The notes under the pieces were generated by a model. It had not been told where the DNA came from. It saw only the letters and a list, made by a program, of their open reading frames with translations, and did no database searches. From the NCBI GenBank assembly GCA_033439765.1, contig JAULSN010000002.1, positions 3,782,001-3,846,000 of the forward strand: a DNA stretch of 64,000 nucleotides. The letters run 5' to 3'. Position 1 is the first letter of the stretch. The number at the start of each line of letters is the position of its first letter. Made by a program: the position numbers and the translations under genes. The DNA is from Lasiosphaeria ovina (lineage: Eukaryota; Ascomycota; Sordariomycetes; Sordariales; Lasiosphaeriaceae). This document shows, piece after piece, positions 10,201 to 20,335 of this stretch.

Positions 10201-13200
10201 CCATTGTCGTCAACCGAGAGCCAAGTGCACGAGCGGGCTGTGCCATGGCTCTTGGATGTATTCAGACAAAAATCGGCAGTATGGCGGCCGGGTATCATCT
10301 CAAGACCATCCTCAATATTTTGATGTCATTGTGCAATGACCCGCACCCCACCGTCCACTACTGGGCCCTCGAGGCTATCACGCGTGTTTCTGACGCTTCC
10401 GGGCTCGGCTTCTCAAACTTCGTGTGGAGCACGCTAGGCATGATTGGCAAGCTATACGTCTCGGAGACGCACAATGCCGAAGTATCTTCTCCAGCTATCA
10501 TGAACCTGGAAGTCGAACTGTCTTCGACAGCAGCCATGGCTCGGTGCGTTGACTCGCTCATCAATGTTCTCGGTCCAGACTTGCAGGACTCCGCCAGGTC
10601 CAGGGAATTGGTGTTTACTCTTGTTGGGTACTTCCAGCAGGAGGAGGACCTCGAGGTCCAGCGCGCAAGCCTTGCGTGTCTCGAACACCTTACACTCTAC
10701 GCGCCCGGCCACGTAAACTTTACAGAATACGTCAAGACACTCCAACGCTATCTCAGCTCCAGTCATCCCATTCTTCGGGACGTTGCTGTGGATGGCTTGT
10801 ACAACCTCATGAAAAGGGATCCGTACGATGTTGTTGGAGCTGCAGACAAGGGGCTTGAAGACCAGCTCTGGTTGGTGCTCGACTCCGACCCATATCATGA
10901 TGGAATGCGCAATACGATAAGGAATTGGATGCTCCAAACCTGCATATCTGACACTGGGTACTGGCTCGGACGCTTTCAGCATGTTCTCAAGATGACAAGA
11001 CCAAAAGAAGCGGCTGCAGCCACCACCGCTGTCAGAAAATCCAAACCCGGGATCGATCTTCAGGACGAGGAAGTTGCCGGCTTTGCCGCTGCTTCGAGCG
11101 GCGCAAAGGACGACAAGGACTCGCCGAGCGGTCCCGACGTTGAGCCCCTACGATGGCAGGTGACAACCTTTGCCATGGAGTGCCTCAATGATATCTTCCT
11201 GCTCACGGCAAAAGATGTTGCCACGAACGGCGAGTCTCCGGCCCAGTTGGCTCTCCAGAGTAAGATAGCCGACGTCGTTCGCATGGCATTCTCGGCCTCC
11301 ACGTCGGGAGTCCTTGAGCAGAGAATATGGGGTCTGAAGATTATTGGGGCCGTTCTGAAGATGTTTGGAAAGGTGCCGGATCCTGACTTTGAGGAAGCCA
11401 TGCTTCTCGAGCAGTACCAAGCCCAGATCAGCTCGGCACTCACGCCAGCTTTCGCGGCAGACTCGTCGCCTGAGCTTGCCGCGGAGGCCGTCGATGTTTG
11501 TGCTGGCTTCATTTCTACCGGGATCGTTACGGATGTTGACAGAATGGGCCGAATCCTCAAGACGCTGGTGAGCTCTCTGGAGAATTTCGCCACTGAGGAC
11601 GAGAATGCCGGCATTGGTGACCTGAAAGGACTCAGCTCGAATGCGCAGGTCATGGTCAAGATGTCCGTGTTTGCTGCGTGGGCCGAGCTCCAAGTCGCAA
11701 GCTCCGAGCAAAAGTATCTGCTCGACGTGCTAAAACCACACATTGGCACATTGACTCCCTTGTGGCTGGAGTCTCTCCGTGAATTCGCGCGGCTGCGATT
11801 CGAGCCAGACATTTCCATGACCCTGGGACCCCCATCTCTCGCCGGGAGCCTCGACACTGTCTACGCTGCCCTCAACAGAGAGACTCAGCTCAAGTTCTAC
11901 CAGGACTCTTGGCTGAAGCTGGTTGATGCGATCGCCAGCCTTATCGAGCAGGATAGCGAGTTTGTGTTTGACGCCCTCGACGGAAAGGAGCTATCAGGCC
12001 CTAGCACGAACGGCCGCTCGAAAATCTCGGGCATCAACTATCGAGACGAGCCGGTGGCTTTCTTCTTCGTGCTCTTTGGCATTGCGTTCGAGGCACTCGC
12101 CACAAAGCCGGGACAGGCCGAGTCACTTGCCACCAAGGAGCAGACGCTTGATATACTCCGCGCGCTAAAGAAGATCCTCCATCCCAGCGTTTCTGGCCAT
12201 GCAATCTACCGTGAGGCCATATTCTCCGAAACGATGGACCTTCTCGACCGGCTAGTGCTCACCGAGGCTCTTGACGTGCAGGGTGTTATCGTCGAGATTG
12301 CCAGGGCCTTGTGCGTGGCGCATCCCGCCGCAAGGAAGAGGGAGCAGCCAGATAACGGCGAGTTGTCTGAAGACATTGAGCAGCTATTCGAGCTTACGCG
12401 CATCATTGTGCTTGTCCTGTCTGGACTACTGCCTACCCTGAGCGAGTCGCCGCAGCCCGTGCGCCACCAGATGACCGAGGAAGCCATGGCACTTGTCAAG
12501 ACATCTCTAAGCGCGCTGGTGGATGCCGCAGAGGTCTTTCCTGCCGTCATCAAGACGGATTTGCATGCCTGCATCATCCATATATTCGCGACGATTCTGG
12601 CCACTCCCTCGTGCCAGGAAGCGATTGTCCCGCAGTCCCTCCCAATCTTCAAACGATTCATTACAAGCATGTCCAGCTCTAGAAAGGTATCTGAGGGCGG
12701 TAGCTCGCCGACTGATGTACAGCTACTTGGCTGCGTTAGGCGATTTTTGTCCATTTATTTACACGCGCAAAAACGAGAAGCGTCGACATCTTTGACATGC
12801 GTCAAGAACTGCCTAATGGGCCTAACCGTCCTCTTCACCAGTGGCAAGAACCAGCTCTCGGCCCAAGAGCCGCTTGTGGAAAGATTCCTCGAGGAAATGA
12901 TGGATTGTCTAACTGATCGCATGGTAAGCCGCAGTCGTCTCTTGACCTGCTCTTTTTGGGTTTCCTTTCTTTTCCCCCCAGAACCCCAAAGCTAACAAAC
13001 GATCGCTCTTCTCAGACGGCCAAGATAGCCGCCAACTGCATTAGGTTGCTGCTTCTCCAGCCAAGCCCAACTCTAGCAGACCAAACCATCACCCGCCACC
13101 TCCTGCCACGCCTTATTGCTTTTGTATCAAATACGGAACCCGAAGACCCAGAGAATGCCCGCGCTTTGGTCTCGCACACCTTGTCCCTGTACGTTGGCGC

Positions 13201-13498
13201 CGTGCCCAAGGACCGCGTCCCCTTCGCCATGGCACTCGTCCTGACGACCTTGCTATCGCGCGCGGCGAACGAGGAAGGCACTGATGTCTACCGCGAGACG
13301 AGCGCTAGGCTGCTGGAGCTCGCCTCGGTCGACCAGGCGACTTTCAGAGGAATTGTTGGGGGTCTAAGTGAAAGCCAAAGGAGCTTCATGGAAGATGTGA
13401 TTAGGTCAGGGAGGCAGAGTGATGGCAAGGTGCAAAGGAGTAGCGCCGACGAATCCAGCCAGCCAACAATTGCATTGAAGATGAATTTTGGCGGCTGA
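7218..13498 (+). CDS. LAA1: LAA1/HEATR5-type clathrin-AP-1 accessory HEAT-repeat protein
   Basis: Giant alpha-helical repeat protein of about 2062 aa. Two exons: 7218-12923 and 13016-13498; the 92-nt intron has donor GTAAGC, branch GCTAAC and acceptor CTCAG, phase 0. Almost the whole chain is amphipathic helix pairs of HEAT type, with a low-complexity linker at about residues 295-335. The N-terminus (LPADQQELFLLTFVSTLGKH, then FYLKKEIFKILGL and IRNTLGKCLAHIFAKGDRK) resembles the HEATR5A/B-Laa1 family. Yeast Laa1 (about 2014 aa) binds AP-1 and its partner Laa2 and works in trans-Golgi/endosome transport. Length and repeat content agree. The ATG is the first in frame. Its promoter side contains the MULE relic. 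Confidence 0.82.
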
Positions 13499-13738
13499 TT
13501 TGGCGGACTTGGACATGTCAGGGGCCATGGGCCAGATGAGAAGAAATACAAGGAAGGTGAAACGAGTCGTTCATGTACATTGGAGGACATGCAAGAGGGG
13601 AATCCTGGAGAAAACACGTCGGTGTCGTCGTCATTTACAAATGTTCTAATTTTATTGGTATACCCGCTTTTTGTATCCTTGTATGCACGCACCAAAAAAA
13701 CCATGGAAGAAGAGTCAGACAGCCGCCCAGCTAGCTAG

Positions 13739-15217
13739 CTAGCTTGCGGCGAGGATCTCTGCTGCTTCGGGAGCAGACGTGTTGTCTTGCTTCGCGTCGT
13801 ACTTTCGGGCCTGCTCCTCCTCCCGCGCCCTCTTCTCGGTCTCCTTTTCCCGCTCGTGGCTGACATAGCTAGCGTAGCGCAGCGTGCCGAGCGTCAGAAC
13901 CGCCATGAAGATGATACCGAGCACGGAGCGGCGGATAAGCACCCAGCGTAGACCCTCGATTTCTGACTTGGCGTCGCTGTTGAGCGTGACGCTGATTTTG
14001 TAGTTGATTTGTTGGATCTGAAAAGGGGGTATGGTTTACTGTTAGTAGAAATCAAGGCGGGGGACGGTCGTATAAGTGGCACTTACGGCGCTGTCGACAG
14101 CCTTTTGCTCCTCGCGCACCGCCATGCGGCGGTCGTTGAACATGCCGCGCACCGTGTCGTTGAGGGTCAGCAGCTCCTGGTTCAAGCGCTGCGTGACAAT
14201 GTCGCCCTCGTGCTGCAGCAGAGTGCGCTGCTGGCGCAGCAGCTCGTCGGCGACGCGGCGGTTGTTGCGCACCTCGGTGCTCAGCTCGGAGCAGGCGGCG
14301 CGGAACAGGTACGTCTCGTTCTCGACGTCGCTCTTGCTCACCAGCCCCGCCTGCGCCACGTCCAGGTTCGCCGCCAGGCTGCCCCGCACCGCCTTCATGG
14401 ACGTGATGGCCTGGTTCAGCGTGAAGCCGCCCGCCGTCAGGTGCTTCACGAGCGAATAGCTGTCGAAGTGGTGCACGTACGGCGGTGGCGTCAGGTGCGG
14501 CGGCGGCTTGTGCTGCTGCAGCGACGGCGTGCCGTCGTCCCCCGCCGCGGCCGTCTCGGACGAGTCGCTGCTATTGCTGCTGCCGCCTGGCCCGAAGTCG
14601 GGCGGTGATGACGATGGAGCGCCCATGTAGAGGATCGCTTCCATGGGACCGCTGGGTATCTTGCTGAGCGGGTCATGGGGAGGCGGTGGAGATGGCGCTG
14701 GGCTGGCCTCTCCTGTCGCCGCTGCCGCTGCCGCTGCCGCTGCTCCCTCTATTGCATGCTTGATGCTGTCACCACCGCCAATGGGCGAACTACTTGTACT
14801 TGCTTCTGGAGGTTTTATCGTCTGCTGTGGCGTGCTCCGTGCGGCCGGTACCGGCGGTGTTTCTATCCTTGCCGAGTCTTGCCCTTGGTCAATTCCTGGC
14901 GCGCTTTGCTGGGAGACCTTCTGAGCTTCCTCTGCTCCCGTCGGCTGTGTAGCGCCAATTGACGGTGGCGGTGGCGGTGGTTGCGGCTCTACGGCCGTCC
15001 CGTGGCGCTTGATACCGACGGGCCTCCTCGCAGGCGAGGCCGTCGTGAAGGAGGCGGCGGCATGTTGGCACGACGGCGGTTTGCGACCGGACTTTTGCTG
15101 TGAAACTGGCGCGGTTGCTCGTACTCGTAGCGTGGATCGAGCTGACGCTGTCCGGTCGCCCAGACGGCCTGTCCGACACAGGTGCGGGTATAGAAAGGTC
15201 AGCCGGTTAGTTGCCAT
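13739..15217 (-). CDS. CCDC90/FMP32-type (DUF1640) mitochondrial coiled-coil membrane protein
   Basis: Two exons: 15217-14087 and 14017-13739, phase 0, with a 69-nt intron (GTAAGT...TTTCAG), giving 469 aa. The N-terminus is rich in Arg, Ser and Ala and fits a mitochondrial presequence; a long Pro/Ser/Ala linker follows to about residue 240. The DUF1640 core starts at HHFDSYSLVKHLTAGGFT and continues as a long coiled coil (RNNRRVADELLRQQRTLLQH). The second exon supplies SDAKSEIEGLRW and one membrane span (VLGIIFMAVLTLGTLRYAS), then a charged tail. Relatives are human CCDC90B/MCUR1 and yeast Fmp32, inner-membrane proteins tied to complex IV assembly and, for MCUR1, to calcium uptake. Which role applies here cannot be told. 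Confidence 0.82.
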
Positions 15218-15416
15218 GGTATGTATGTAGGCAGCTTCGTCGGTCGAGGTTGGCAGGCTCGGGACAGGATGACGGATGTGAATGCGAGATCCTGGACCGA
15301 GACCCAGCGGTGCGGGTTGGAGCTGCAGGTGACAGACAATCTTTCGTTAATTCAGGACTTGCCGGGCTAGTTCACTACGGTCTAGTTGCATCTTTCTCGG
15401 CCTTAGCCTCAAGCGG

Positions 15417-15680
15417 TAGAGTCCAATCCCGGAATGACTGTTAGCACGGTACTTCATATATACTTAAGCAGAATTACAATTACGTACAATAAATTAGCCA
15501 ATAACAGCGTTTACTAGGCATTCAAAGAAGTATGGAGGTAGGCATCCAAGATATAGATTAATTGTTCCCAGACCTATAGCTTCCATCTTTCGGTAAAGTC
15601 TTCAAGGCGAGCCAGAAGGTACTTAGACCTTCAGATCTTGGGATGTCCCCCTCTAATAAGCATCCAGGGATTGGACCGTA
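15417..15680 (-). mobile_element. MITE copy 2
   Basis: The left end reads TAGAGTCCAATCCCGGAATG, then ACTGTTAGCACGGTACTT. The right end reads TAATAAGCATCCAGGGATTG, then GACCGTA. The ends are imperfect inverted repeats matching the copies at 31.7 and 49.7 kb, and both finish in TA, as expected for a TA target duplication. It is about 264 bp and non-coding. C/G-to-T/A differences from the other copies are frequent. Confidence 0.72.
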
Positions 15681-16364
15681 AGATGGTTGGCGTCCAATGA
15701 GCTGTCGGTTGTCGTCCACACCTCTACGGCAATGACGATCGTTGGCCTGCCCCCCTGGTCAAATTCCATCCAGGTGGAAGAAGCTCTGACCTTCCAGTCA
15801 ACCGAGAGGCACGGTGGGTGGGCGAGCGCACCGATTGCAAACAGCGGAACAGATCTCATTCAACCGTTGCAATTATTCCATCTACTAAATTAGTATGGAT
15901 TCCCCGTTCGCTGTGTTGCCCGAGTCTCAGTTTTGCAATTCTCTAGCAGGCAGCCATCCAAGCTCGCAATTCTTTTCATTTTTTGCACCACGTTTGGAAG
16001 CCTGGCTTGATTTGCGCCCGAATGAACTCGGGCTGCGAGACTCCCTTTGACGCTTAGGCTTGATGAGTCGTCAGTTCCAGATCCAGATCCAGAACACCAC
16101 CATCGCTGGCAGCCAGCAAGCAAGCTCACTCCGGCCTGAACCCAACCCTTGCCTAACTCCTGCGGTCTCGCTTGCTGCTTCCATTTATATTTGGAGATTG
16201 AGCGAGCAAAGAAAGACCTATCTAGGGAGGCGCGTTTCGGCCCTGGGTTGACATCGCAAATCGGGACCAAGCCAAGCTACGAATACCTGAATCTTCGTCT
16301 GACTTCCATGTACGTGTGTGTATCTTTGTTGCCTCTGCCATCATATCATCCCCCACCCTCGCTC

Positions 16365-16373
16365 TATATAAAG
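16365..16373 (+). promoter_or_regulatory. Putative TATA box of the hydrolase fusion gene
   Basis: TATATAAAG lies 120 bases upstream of the ATG at 16493 and is followed by a pyrimidine-rich stretch (CTCTCTCTTTCTCTCTTCTG). Position and sequence fit a core promoter. No transcript data are available. Confidence 0.4.
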
Positions 16374-16492
16374 TACAGCAAGTATTGCACGTTTCAAGCC
16401 ACCAGCCTTCCAGGATAGGCATTGCGATTCTTGGCCATTGCTCTCTCTTTCTCTCTTCTGGTTTATTACGCTACGCTCGCTGTGGCGGTATC

Positions 16493-18506
16493 ATGGCTCT
16501 TTGGCGCCCAGACTTACAGCACAGTGTTGCTCTAGTTCCCGTCATAACTACTCTGGCAGCAATTCCCATACTCGCGTACTGGCGGCGAATGGCCCCCTCT
16601 CGGCCCGGTTCGTATCTCTTGGGTGACAGTCACTGTATGGAGCAGCCTTCCTGACATTTTCCACACAGATGCAAAAGCTACGGACCCGCCCCTGCTTGAG
16701 AGAAACTCCGAGCTGAAGAGTTACACAACAACACGAGCAACTTACCCTGGAATCCGCGTCTTTTACAGACGCCACCAGCAAGCCAACCAGCTCCCAACCT
16801 CGCCAGCGCCCGTCCCACTGCTCGTTTTCATCCACGGCCTGGGAGGTTCGGTCGCCCAGTTCAGCTCGTTGCTTACCAGCCTCACCCCCATTGCCTCATG
16901 TTTAGCCGTGGATCTCCCAGGATGTGGCGTCTCAGACTTTGAACCCCGTTCTTGGGATGCTTACAAACTAGCCGCGCTGGTCGAGCTACTCGAGACGGTC
17001 ATCGACGACTATCGTGAAAAAAAGGACGGCCAAGGTGTCGTGCTCATCGGCCACAGCCTGGGCGCCTCCCTAGCTACACTCCTCGCCAATCCAAGAGTCG
17101 GGGGGGACCGGACCCTGCTGAGTAAATACGTCCTAGGACTGGTAGCTATATGTCCATCGACGACACCGCCGCTTAAGGTGCAGGCCTCACTATTGCGGAA
17201 GTTGTTCTATCTTCCCGACTTTATCATCGATTTATGGCGGGCATGGGACGCGAGGGGTGGACTTGAGAGCCGGAGTGTCCACAGGTTCGTTGGCGCAGAT
17301 GCTGATGCGGAAACCAAACGGCTCCAGACTCTTTTTAACGGCCAAAGTCGGACTCCTGTCTTCAAACGCGTAGCGTATGGAGCCCTTCCAACCGTGTTCA
17401 AGGAAGTTGTTGTCAACGGCATCAAGTTTGACGGAATTCCTGCGGATAGCATCCCAACAGTCTTCGAATGGTTGTCGTTGGCTATTCCGGTGTTTTTGAT
17501 TGGCGGGGGAGCTGACGAGGTAACGCCACCAGAGAGTATTGAAGCCCTTGGAGAGTGTCTAAGTGGCGAGAGCATCACACCCTCCAATTCCAGTGCTGCT
17601 CGGTTGGAAACCACAAATGCTCCAGCCCAGCCACAAAACCCCAGGTCCTCGGCGGATAACGTTGCTGGGCTCCGAGATGAAGATTTTGAACAAGTGGAAA
17701 GGAACGGCGGCACGGACGAGCCAACCGATGACCCAGAAACCCCCAACGAGCAGCCAGCAACAATTCCCCCGCTGCCTTTGCACCCCAAAAAGGTTGTCAA
17801 GACACTTATCATGCCCAAGCCCGCCAGCCACGGCTTGCTGTACACGCCAACCACGGCCCCCGTCCTTGCGGGTCTGATATCGGACTTTCTAGCTAACCAT
17901 GTCACCGGGCGTCTTGCGCTGAGCTGGCAGCTCCAGTACCTCTGCCAAGACGGCAAATGGGACGTCAAGAACCTGGAGAAGTGGCAGAAGGTCGAGCCCG
18001 TCTCGGAGCAGATTGGTGGCGTCTTTCGTGCCATGAAGACGCTGCGGCAAGTGGACGAGACGCACTGCCCAGAAGTGTTTACGGAGCGTTGGGGGGGTGT
18101 GATCAAGGATATCATCGACATCTCACATGACAACCCAGTATACGATCCACAAGGCCTAGAGGCTGGGAGTATTCGCTACCACAAGTTCCCGACCGTATCC
18201 AAGGTGCCACCCTCGGACGTCGAGGTCAAAGGCTTTATTGACCTCGTCGACAAGGTCCGCGCCGACCAGAAGAAGCGCGCAGAATCGGAAAACTGGGGCG
18301 ATAACTATGCTGTGGGCGTTCATTGCCATTACGGCTTCAACCGGACGGGTTATTTCTTGGTGTGCTATTTGGTGGAACGCTGCGGCTTCACGACGCAGGG
18401 TGCCATTGAACATTTTGCGGAGGCCCGGCCGAAGGGTATCAAGCACGCACATTTCAAAGACCGCCTGTTTGTTCGCTATTCGGGAGTCAAGGCCGATCAT
18501 ATATGA
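16493..18506 (+). CDS. Alpha/beta-hydrolase fused to an RNA-triphosphatase-like cysteine phosphatase
   Basis: Two exons: 16493-16607 and 16669-18506, with a 61-nt intron (GTTCGT...CACAG), giving 650 aa. Residues about 10-30 form a hydrophobic helix (VALVPVITTLAAIPILAYW), probably a membrane anchor. The hydrolase domain has an HGLGG oxyanion loop, nucleophile Ser168 in GHSLGAS, likely Asp321 (GGGADEVTPP) and likely His426 (KPASHG): a full catalytic triad. After a low-complexity insert (about 330-400), the C-terminal domain carries HCHYGFNRTG (Cys591), the CX5R signature in the form typical of metazoan mRNA-capping-enzyme RNA triphosphatases, followed by FAEARPKGIKHAHFKDRLF, also like those enzymes. 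Substrates are unknown. The donor GTTCGT is unusual, but the frame without exon 1 lacks a near ATG. Confidence 0.82.
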
Positions 18507-19349
18507 CTGGATCAACTGCCGTGTAAATAGTAGCCCTGTTTGTGTCTCTTTTGCCTTTCCTTGTTTCGTCCTGATATCGTCTATTTCGAGGGCGATGAGT
18601 TGCTTCTGGAGGTTCAGCGGTACTTGGGTCGAGGGTTCGGTTCCTGCGCGGGCTACTGGCGACTCTTTGAGAGCGTCAGGGCGCACAGCGGCATATTTGT
18701 GTTGGTACTAATACTGCATTGTTGTATTTTGTTATAGTTCTCTGCCTCGCAAGGGTTTTGGTGTTTTTCGGGTTTTGACGGGTGGCTTTTACTCTCGACA
18801 TGGTACTCTTCCTCCGGGGGCCCAGTCCTTGAGACTCTTGTGTAGTAGCTTTTATGGTGCCTTAATGTTGTTCATTTTCCTGCTCTGCAGAGTGGCTATA
18901 CTTTTCGGTATTTATATCGTAATGCGTAGGTACTTGACGGGTCGTCCTGAAAGTTTTCACTGAACGGAGGTGATAAGTCTTAGAACCCCTAAGATAGAAT
19001 AAAGGGCCCTCGAGACGTTAAACGAGTACAACGACAACCGCCCGACCAGTACACCACGAACTCTGTCGCCGCCATGCACAGCCGAAACTTTGGCTCCGGG
19101 CATAAAAGCCCACCGAGCCTCCGCCCTTGCGAGATTCTCTCGGTTTTTGCGGGGCTTTTACGTGTTGCAAGCTACGGATTCAGGGAGCTTGAAGTCGAGT
19201 TTCCCGCTTTCTTGTTGGTAAGTCAGGTGGTGGCTTGGTTAAAAGAGGTGACAACAGGCTGGAGGTGGCCGCACTCAAAGCCCACATGAATGGATCGATA
19301 GCTGCTATCTGAGAGACCCGCGAAAAAAGACTTCCCATTGCACATGCAA
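18507..19349. other. Convergent intergenic region
   Basis: About 840 bases between the 3' ends of the hydrolase fusion gene and the NTF2-like gene. No gene or repeat is recognised. Confidence 0.5.
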
Positions 19350-19796
19350 TCACGAAAGCTCGCCCTTGCCGGCCAGATAAGCTGCTCCAGAATCAGCCCA
19401 AACCTCATACTTAGTAACCTTGAGGCAGTCATTGAACGCAAGCACATAGGTAAAGACCTCGTCCCAGTTCTGCCTAGTGCTTGTCCACGTAAACGTCGCC
19501 TCGCCGCGCACCGAGACCTTTCCCGCCGCAGCATCGACGACGTAGTTGCCGAATCTCATGTTGGCATACGTGAGACACCGCGAGATTATCCCCAGGTATT
19601 CGCCGAGGCCTGCCGAGCCCCTGAACTCGCGGCCGAGAAAGGGCGCGAGCTGCGGCAGGCCGTGCTCCAGCACCAGAATCTCGTCGTCCTCGTCGGAGAA
19701 GAAGCCGGCCAGCTGCTCGGGCGACTTCTGGGCTGCGAACGCCTCACAGAAGTTAACCGCGGCTTCGAGGAGCTCGTTGCGGCTACAGGTGCTCAT
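19350..19796 (-). CDS. NTF2/SnoaL-like small protein
   Basis: Single exon of 148 aa starting MSTCSRNELLEAAVNFCEAF. Helix-rich N-terminus, then FSDEDDEILVLEHGLPQLAP, GREFRGSAGLGEYLGIISRC, and a set of beta strands (GKVSVRGEATFTW, FTYVLAFND, VTKYEVWADSGAAYLA). This order (helices, then a curved sheet ending in an EVWAD-S-x-A-Y strand) fits the NTF2-like/SnoaL fold common in fungal hypothetical proteins. Members range from isomerases to binding proteins, so no reaction is assigned. It shares a 539-bp divergent promoter with PHO8, including two CACGTG sites, so co-regulation by phosphate is possible. Confidence 0.72.
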   Translation of the reverse strand: MSTCSRNELLEAAVNFCEAFAAQKSPEQLAGFFSDEDDEILVLEHGLPQLAPFLGREFRGSAGLGEYLGIISRCLTYANMRFGNYVVDAAAGKVSVRGEATFTWTSTRQNWDEVFTYVLAFNDCLKVTKYEVWADSGAAYLAGKGELS

Positions 19797-19870
19797 GGTG
19801 GTGTGATGGCGGCCACTTCCTTATAGTGCGTGCATGTACTGTATTGTGCATGTACGGGCGCCTCGTCTAA

Positions 19871-19876
19871 CACGTG
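19871..19876. promoter_or_regulatory. CACGTG box (distal)
   Basis: CACGTG in the context AACACGTGGA, 460 bases upstream of the PHO8 ATG and 75 bases upstream of the NTF2-like start. Candidate Pho4/NUC-1 site. Confidence 0.45.
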
Positions 19877-19980
19877 GAGCGCTAGATATGGCGAGAGAGA
19901 TAGGCTATGGGAAATAGTGGGCCTGGGGAGATAGGCAATTGCCGGAAGCTCGAGGCGAACTCGAGGTGATTGATGGCTCT

Positions 19981-19988
19981 CACGTGGG
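19981..19988. promoter_or_regulatory. CACGTGGG box (proximal, high-affinity Pho4 form)
   Basis: CACGTGGG in the context TCTCACGTGGGGGTT, about 350 bases upstream of the PHO8 ATG. In yeast CACGTGGG is the preferred Pho4 site, which fits control of a repressible alkaline phosphatase. Confidence 0.5.
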
Positions 19989-20335
19989 GGTTTCGGGTCT
20001 CTTTCCGCACTTCCATTATAAGGATAAGATGGAAATCACTAGCCCCCCCCCTCTTCCCCGGTTCCATTTCAGCTAGCCGCAGCCGTATCCTTGCATGGAG
20101 GGACGTCATCTGACTGCCGGCCGTCAGCCCTACGCTAACCTGTAACGCGGGTGCATTAGGCAACCAGCCCCCCCTTCCGCTGGGAGGTGCCAGCGCTAGA
20201 GGGGAGCTGGCTGCTCACTGAACTTAAACCAAACGTCACCTTCACGTTGGGACGGGGGTTAGCCAACTCTTATTCTTCCTTCCCGCGCACGCGCCCCAGG
20301 GGGTTTCCTTTCTAGTTCTCGCACACGCCGCCGCA

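Larger units (their letters stand above)
15218..16492. other. Divergent intergenic region with a MITE copy
   Basis: About 1.3 kb between the FMP32-like gene and the hydrolase fusion gene, with one MITE copy at 15417-15680 and a TATA-like site at 16365. No gene is supported. Confidence 0.6.
19797..20335. promoter_or_regulatory. Divergent promoter of NTF2-like gene and PHO8 with CACGTG boxes
   Basis: 539 bases between divergent starts. Two CACGTG palindromes, at 19871 and 19981, are the recognised core of the Pho4/NUC-1 basic helix-loop-helix factors that control phosphate-repressible phosphatases. No other coding potential is seen. Confidence 0.55.

Noticed and set aside
15400..15445. tRNA-like stretch (AGCCTCAAGCGGTAGAGTCC followed by AATCCC)
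   Set aside because: No cloverleaf can be formed; the segment is the terminal repeat of MITE copy 2.
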